A stretch of 64,000 nt of DNA from Sutterella wadsworthensis 2_1_59BFAA (lineage in GTDB: Bacteria > Pseudomonadota > Gammaproteobacteria > Burkholderiales > Burkholderiaceae_F), in NCBI RefSeq assembly GCF_000297775.1, contig NZ_JH815516.1, positions 169,420 through 233,419 on the forward strand, written 5' to 3'. The notes beneath the pieces were generated by a model. It searched no databases. It was not told the DNA's origin and was given only the letters and a program-made list of their open reading frames with translations. The position numbers were made by a program, and so were the translations under genes. This document shows positions 59,854 through 64,000 of this stretch, one piece after another; position 1 is the stretch's first letter, and the number at the start of each line of letters is the position of its first letter.

Positions 59854-60165
59854 GCGAGCTTCTTTGCGGACTACGCCTTCTCCGAAGGCATTGCGGTCGC
59901 CCCGAAGACCGGTAGCAGCTTCCTGAACGAACTCGCCGACCGCCGCACCCGTGCCGACGCACAGCTCGCCGTTCTGGCCAAGGGCACCCGCGAGCATCCG
60001 AACTATCCGTTCACCTTCTGCTCCGAAGAGACGACCGCTCATGCCGAAAGTTTCAAGGCCGCCTACCCCGAGGGCACCGTCAGGCGTTCCGAAATCGTCG
60101 AGGCGCTCGCGAAGCTCCACGGCACCGATCCCAAGGCCCTTCAGGCGGCGATTTTCGACGGACGA
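59854..60165 (+). pseudogene. Internal fragment of a FAD-dependent reductase
   Basis: A frame of about 104 residues (FFADYAFSEGIAVAPKTGSS, NELADRRTRADAQL, NYPFTFCSEETTAHAESFKAAYPEGTV, EIVEALAKLHGTDPKALQA) resembles the capping part of flavocytochrome/urocanate-reductase-type flavoproteins. Both ends are missing: no start, no FAD fold, no C-terminus. It ends at a terminator hairpin. Confidence 0.55.
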
Positions 60166-60166
60166 A

Positions 60167-60204
60167 GGAAAGGCTCCGGATCCTCACGGATCCGGAGCCT
60201 TTCC
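60167..60204. terminator. Bidirectional terminator
   Basis: Perfect 17-bp inverted repeat (GGAAAGGCTCCGGATCC and complement) with a 4-nt loop. Confidence 0.8.
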
Positions 60205-60234
60205 CAATTAGTACCCGAACGAGAACGCAATGCC

Positions 60235-60930
60235 TCAGGCGCGGGCGCGCAGCCACCTGAGCGCGATGTCGGAGGACGTTGCGGCAGCGGCCTTCACGAA
60301 GGTCATGTAGTCGATCTTGACGTCGCCGCTGGCCTCGTCGGAGATGACGCGGATGGCGGCAAACGGGATTTTGTTGACGAAGCAGACCTGGGCGATGGCG
60401 GCGGCCTCCATTTCGACGGCGGAAGCGTTGAAGGTGGAGACGATCCATACGCGGCGCTCGGTCGTGTGGACGAACTGGTCGCCCGAGGCGATGACGCCGA
60501 GGCGGTGGTTGACGTTGGCGGCTGCGCAGACGCGGTCGAGCTCGTCGGCGATCTTCGTGTCGGCGGGGAGCTCGATCATGTTGATGCCGGAGATGAGGCC
60601 CACGGGGTCGCCGACGGCGGAGGTGTCCATGTCGTGCTGGACGCAGGCCGTGGAGATGGCCACGTCGCCGATGTGGAGCTCGGGAGTGAGCGTGCCCGCA
60701 ACGCCCGAGTTGACGATTTCGGTGACGCCGAACTTGAGGATCATGGTCTGGGCGCAGAGGGCCGCGAAGACCTTGCCCACGCCGCTGCGGGCGAGCACGA
60801 CGCGCCTGCCCTCGAGGCTGCCGATGATGAAGTCGATGCCCGAGACGGTTTCGGTGCGGGCGTTCTTCATCATGCTGCGAAGAATCGCGACTTCGACGTC
60901 CATCGCGCCGATGATGCCGGTGATCTGCAT
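60235..60930 (-). CDS. mtnN: 5'-methylthioadenosine/S-adenosylhomocysteine nucleosidase
   Basis: 231 residues. Hydrolyses MTA and SAH to adenine and the thio-ribose, in the cytoplasm. Motifs: ITGIIGAMDVEVAIL (catalytic Glu in the position of E12), GVGKVFAA, NSGVAGTL, ASGDQFVH, VEMEAAAIAQV (substrate Glu) and ISDEASGD (catalytic Asp). It starts 12 bp after the phosphoribosyltransferase gene, so the two form an operon that recycles the released adenine. Confidence 0.93.
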   Translation of the reverse strand: MQITGIIGAMDVEVAILRSMMKNARTETVSGIDFIIGSLEGRRVVLARSGVGKVFAALCAQTMILKFGVTEIVNSGVAGTLTPELHIGDVAISTACVQHDMDTSAVGDPVGLISGINMIELPADTKIADELDRVCAAANVNHRLGVIASGDQFVHTTERRVWIVSTFNASAVEMEAAAIAQVCFVNKIPFAAIRVISDEASGDVKIDYMTFVKAAAATSSDIALRWLRARA

Positions 60931-60942
60931 GTGTCTGTCTCC

Positions 60943-61494
60943 TCAGATGGCTTCGCCCGCCTTGTTGAAGAGCGGGAGGGGTTCAAGGAAGGTGATGTCG
61001 GTGCGCTCGGCGGCTTCGCCTTCGGCGAGGACCGCGGCGCGGCCGACGACGATGCCGCCCGCCTTTTCAACGAGCTTCTCGAGGGCTTCAAGGGACTTGC
61101 CCGTGGAGATGACGTCGTCAACGATGAGAATGCGCCTGCCCTTCATGAGGGCGGCGTCCTCTTCCGTGAGGAAGAGCTTCTGCATGCCGGCGGTCGTGAT
61201 CGACTGGACGTCGACCTCAAGGGCCTCGCCCATGTAGAGCTTCATCTTCTTGCGGGCGACGAAGTAGCGCGCGGCGCCGGCCTGGCGGGCCATTTCGTGG
61301 ATGAGCGGGATGCCCTTGGCTTCGGCCGTCAGCATGTAGTCGTACTCGGGGGCCTTTTCAAGGAGGGCCGAGGCGCAGGCAACGGTGAGCTCCTGGTCGC
61401 CGAGCATGATGAAGGCTGCGATCTGCAGCTCGTCGGATATGGGAAAGAGAGGCAGGTCGCGCTTGAGGCTGGCGACTTCGATCGGATAATGCAT
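60943..61494 (-). CDS. apt: Adenine/purine phosphoribosyltransferase
   Basis: 183 residues from MHYPIEVASLKRDLPLF with GGAG 6 nt upstream; the longer frame is rejected. The PRPP-binding loop is ILIVDDVISTGKSL; EAKGIPLIHEMARQAG and RYFVARKKMKLYMGE precede it as in apt-like type I phosphoribosyltransferases. Makes AMP (or another nucleotide) from a base and PRPP. First gene of the apt-mtnN operon; the coupling with MTA/SAH nucleosidase favours adenine as substrate. The symbol is by family; a xanthine-type enzyme is the alternative. Confidence 0.85.
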   Translation of the reverse strand: MHYPIEVASLKRDLPLFPISDELQIAAFIMLGDQELTVACASALLEKAPEYDYMLTAEAKGIPLIHEMARQAGAARYFVARKKMKLYMGEALEVDVQSITTAGMQKLFLTEEDAALMKGRRILIVDDVISTGKSLEALEKLVEKAGGIVVGRAAVLAEGEAAERTDITFLEPLPLFNKAGEAI

Positions 61495-61654
61495 CTGAGA
61501 ACTCCGCTTGGAGATTGTGCGATGAAGGGTGCCGGAAGCGTCCGGCGTGCGACGGGTATTGTACAAAGTCGGCGGCACTTCGTGCGGTGCGGACCGCGCG
61601 TCGAAGGGGTTTCCTGCGGGCTTCGGGCGGGTGCGCGAACCGCGAAGGAAGGAA

Positions 61655-61684
61655 AGGGGAGACACCGCCGACGGCGTCTCCCCT
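61655..61684 (-). terminator. Terminator of assT copy 2
   Basis: AGGGGAGAC/GTCTCCCCT arms; on the minus strand followed by TTTCCTTCCTT. Confidence 0.65.
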
Positions 61685-61707
61685 CCTTCACGTGACGCGG
61701 ATTCGCG

Positions 61708-63501
61708 TTACTTGGCGAAGGCCTGCTTCAGGTCGATGATGTGGCCCTGATAGTGCGGGGCTGACGCCTTGTTGTTGTAGACGTCGATTTCAACCTTGAC
61801 GTCGCCCGTCTTGTAGTCCACTTCCTGCAGGCGGCCGATGGTGCCCTTCGTCTGGTCGAAGAGGCCCACGGAGCCGTAGAAGCCGAACATCGTGTCCTTG
61901 TCGGCCTGATAGGCGGCGTTGGACGTGATGGGCGCGAAGCTTTCGTAGCCGCGGTCCTTGCCGTAGGCCCAGGTCTGCTTCACGGTCATGGTCTTGGGGT
62001 CGATCTTGTATTCGACGACGCGCGAGTAGTTCATCTCGGGCAGCGCGGGCTGTTCGTAGTGACGGACCTGGCCGTTGTCGAAGACGACGATGGTGCCGTT
62101 CTTCGAGGCGCGCGGCCATGCGGCGTGCTGCGTGTAGGTGAAGTCGAAGCCGCCCTCGCAGTCGCCCGTCGACGAGCACTTGAGGGGCCTGCCGTCCTTG
62201 TCGACCGGCTTGAGGAGCTTCTTTTCAAGACCGTTCTTCCAGCCTTCGGACGGCGCGAGGATCCACTTCACCTCCTTGTCGCGGCCGATCTTCATGACGC
62301 CCTGATGGCGGGCGGAGATGATGATCGAGTCGTCGGATTCGTCGTAGGCGACGGAGTTGACGTGGGCCCAGTTGCGGCCCGTGCCGACGCCGGCGGCGTC
62401 GCCGAAGGGCGCGAGCGGTTCGGCGCCCACAGCCTTGCCCTGGGCGTCAAGGTCGACGTTCATGCAGACGGCACCGAGGTCGAGGTTCTTGATGAGCGCG
62501 TCGCGCGTCGGGTCGAGGATGGTGTTGAGGTCCCATTCGTCGATCACGTTGCCCGAGCGGTCGACTTCGATGATGAAGTCGCGCACGCTTTGCACGATCT
62601 GGCCGTCGGGACGATGGTAGCGGTACTTGGCGGCGCGAAGGAGGATGTTGCCGTTGGGCATTTCCCATGAGGCGTGGCTCAGGTCGATGTATCCCGGCGG
62701 CAGCGGATGCTTGGCGACGATGCGGCCCGCGAGATTCATCTCGATCCAGCGCTGGCCCTGCACGAAGGTGTAGGTGCCCGACTTCGTCGGGAAGAAACCC
62801 ATGGCGTAGCCGCGGTCGGCGATGTCGTAGTTGATGCCGTCGTAGATGGCCTGCGGTTCGAGCCACCAGCGGAACTCGCCCTGCGTGTCGACGACGTAGT
62901 TGAGCGGGATCGTCTCGAAGGCGAGCGAGCCGCCCGAGGGATTGGCGGCGCTCTTGCTCATCTGCGGCGTCTTGGGCATGATCCAGTTCACTTCGGAGCC
63001 TTTGGGCGGACGGGTGCCGGAGTTGACGAGATAGAGACGGTCGCGGAAGGCCGTATCGAGTTTCGTGACCTTGGGCTGCGGGAGCGCGGTGATGTTGCGG
63101 TTGTCCATGTAGGGCATCGTGAGCGCGGGCGTCACGATGCTGTAGGTGTCCGTGATCGCCCTGCCGTCGAGCTTGTAGCTCACGACGACCGTGTTGCGGT
63201 AGTCGGGATAGAGGCCGAAGACCGGAATGCCGTCGTTCGAGAGCAGCGTGCTGCGGCCGACGTCGTAGGTGATGTCGACGCCGCCTTCGGGCTTGCCCTT
63301 GACCGTCACCCTGATGTCGGTCGGGTGCTTCGTGTTGCGGTTGATGACGGCCGTGAGCGGCGAGAAGCCGTACGGATTGACGATGACGTTGCCGAGATGC
63401 GTGCCCTTGGGCGTCGGTGCGGGTGGCATCGATTCGGCGAAGACGGCGGAGGATGCGAGCGCCGCAAGGGCGGCGGCTGCGGTGAGACGGATGAGCTTCA
63501 T
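61708..63501 (-). CDS. assT: Arylsulfate sulfotransferase, copy 2
   Basis: 597 residues from MKLIRLTAAAALAALASS with GAGGAG upstream; the longer frame is not used. Sec signal to about 22. Same fold and active site as copy 1: H276 (DLSHASW), H380/N382 (AHVNSV), R398 (SARHQ) and H459 (YTQHAAW); a Cys pair in KCSSTGDC. The two copies differ throughout, so they are old paralogues and may differ in acceptor. It is convergent to nothing nearby and has its own terminator; apt-mtnN lies downstream. Confidence 0.93.
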   Translation of the reverse strand: MKLIRLTAAAALAALASSAVFAESMPPAPTPKGTHLGNVIVNPYGFSPLTAVINRNTKHPTDIRVTVKGKPEGGVDITYDVGRSTLLSNDGIPVFGLYPDYRNTVVVSYKLDGRAITDTYSIVTPALTMPYMDNRNITALPQPKVTKLDTAFRDRLYLVNSGTRPPKGSEVNWIMPKTPQMSKSAANPSGGSLAFETIPLNYVVDTQGEFRWWLEPQAIYDGINYDIADRGYAMGFFPTKSGTYTFVQGQRWIEMNLAGRIVAKHPLPPGYIDLSHASWEMPNGNILLRAAKYRYHRPDGQIVQSVRDFIIEVDRSGNVIDEWDLNTILDPTRDALIKNLDLGAVCMNVDLDAQGKAVGAEPLAPFGDAAGVGTGRNWAHVNSVAYDESDDSIIISARHQGVMKIGRDKEVKWILAPSEGWKNGLEKKLLKPVDKDGRPLKCSSTGDCEGGFDFTYTQHAAWPRASKNGTIVVFDNGQVRHYEQPALPEMNYSRVVEYKIDPKTMTVKQTWAYGKDRGYESFAPITSNAAYQADKDTMFGFYGSVGLFDQTKGTIGRLQEVDYKTGDVKVEIDVYNNKASAPHYQGHIIDLKQAFAK

Positions 63502-63869
63502 GGGCAGGTCTCCTCTTTGTGAAGCATGATGTCGGTCGAAGTGCGGGCCCGTCGGGCGGAAGAGTCCTCCGGAGACGGGGCCGAAGGACGACACTGAGTG
63601 TAGCGAGGGACGCCTTCGGGCGACATTGCCTGATACCCACATTGGATGGACGGGGCACGCAACGGGAGATTACGCAAACTGCAACGGTGCACTTTCCGCC
63701 GTTGCGGATGTGTCAAAATAAAGGTTCATCTCGGAAGTCCGTGGAACGCGGCCTTGACTTTTAAGAAAAAGTCTGGTCGGCTCCCTCCAAGGAAAAAAAG
63801 TAGCGCTCACTCCAAATTTCAGGCAGATTCAAGTTACTAGAGAAGAACCGCGAAAAAAGGATGAGCGCT
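63502..63869. other. Regulatory region and left end of a possible IS
   Basis: 63681-63705 holds GCAACGG/CCGTTGC, a 7-bp inverted repeat that may be an operator for assT copy 2. From about 63750 the sequence turns AT-richer. TAGCGCTCA (63801-63809) and TGAGCGCTA (63862-63870) are perfect inverted repeats around the ribosome binding site of the next gene. Confidence 0.4.
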
Positions 63870-64000
63870 ATGACCAATATTGTAGGGCAACTTTTCAAAT
63901 CTCTCGATCCATGGCCCGGCTTCCAGATCACTTCTTTCAAGATTCAAGTCTCGCCCGTAGATGGCAGGAAGACTCTAATTCTTGATTTGCGACCTGTCGA
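63870..64000 (+). CDS. Start of a gene, possibly an IS transposase (partial)
   Basis: The frame runs open to the window edge from ATG 63870 (MTNIVGQLFKSLDPWPGF) with AAAAAGG at 63854-63860; ATG 63861 is the alternative. Text such as ITSFKIQVSPVDGRKTLILDLRP recalls the N-terminus of ISL3-type transposases, and the AT-rich flank fits an insertion sequence, but too little is visible to be sure. Confidence 0.4.
   Translation, partial: MTNIVGQLFKSLDPWPGFQITSFKIQVSPVDGRKTLILDLRPV

Noticed and set aside
57667..60120. 817-codon antisense open frame over assT copy 1
   Set aside because: Shadow of a clear AssT gene; composition reflects the reverse complement only.

Overview
The window looks like chromosome from a GC-rich, anaerobic, gut-type betaproteobacterium, most likely Burkholderiales/Sutterellaceae. 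The pointers are two periplasmic arylsulfate sulfotransferases, a tetraheme flavocytochrome c, a free tetraheme cytochrome, betaproteobacterial-type porins, many LysR regulators and a DUF3100/M20 peptidase cluster. This placement is inference from gene content; no rRNA or tRNA was seen.

Layout. 1-7470: late-gene end of a podovirus-like prophage (large virion protein, collagen-repeat tail fibre, second tail protein, DUF4376 protein, small genes) closed by a terminator. 7600-15440: accessory zone with a DIP1984-family gene, a TnpB element, two diverged copies of a yqhA region, a DUF4143 ATPase plus the remnant of a second one, a decayed LysR gene and a second, N-terminally deleted TnpB. 15465-38783: mostly metabolic genes (AspT-type antiporter, FNR-controlled flavocytochrome c, M20 peptidases with DUF3100-type membrane proteins, gpmI, porin, TDT carrier, metallophosphoesterase, aldehyde dehydrogenase), broken by decayed genes (GntR regulator, torCA remnant) and a flavoprotein-AraC fusion. 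39245-44460: small secreted or lipid-anchored proteins, including a tandem family of Tat-type exported proteins with low-complexity tails, then a cupin gene behind a strong promoter and a possible attenuator leader. 44711-50300: a MITE, a complete IscB element with its HEARO/omegaRNA inserted between the ribosome binding site and start codon of a tetraheme cytochrome gene, an 877-residue TPR protein, and an internally deleted derivative of the IscB element. 50585-53548: glnK-amtB under a sigma-54 promoter, and an AEC carrier. 53790-56030: porin fragment, orphan HigA, broken gene and a 28-bp Xer/dif-like palindrome. 56577-63501: two arylsulfate sulfotransferases (LysR-assT and a reverse-strand assT) around an apt-mtnN purine salvage pair. 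63870-64000: start of a gene that may be a transposase.

How it fits together. Respiration (flavocytochrome c, free tetraheme cytochrome, a lost TMAO reductase), sulfate-ester chemistry (AssT), nitrogen (PII/AmtB) and peptide/amino-acid-derivative use (M20, AspT-like) fit an anaerobe living on host- and diet-derived compounds. The density of IS200/IS605-superfamily pieces, solo ends, frameshifts and deletion fusions shows an unstable region, in keeping with a terminus-proximal location if the dif-like site is real. The most notable signals are the IscB/HEARO element with its deletion derivative, shared right-end hairpins with covarying stems, the tandem exported-protein family, and the dif-like site.
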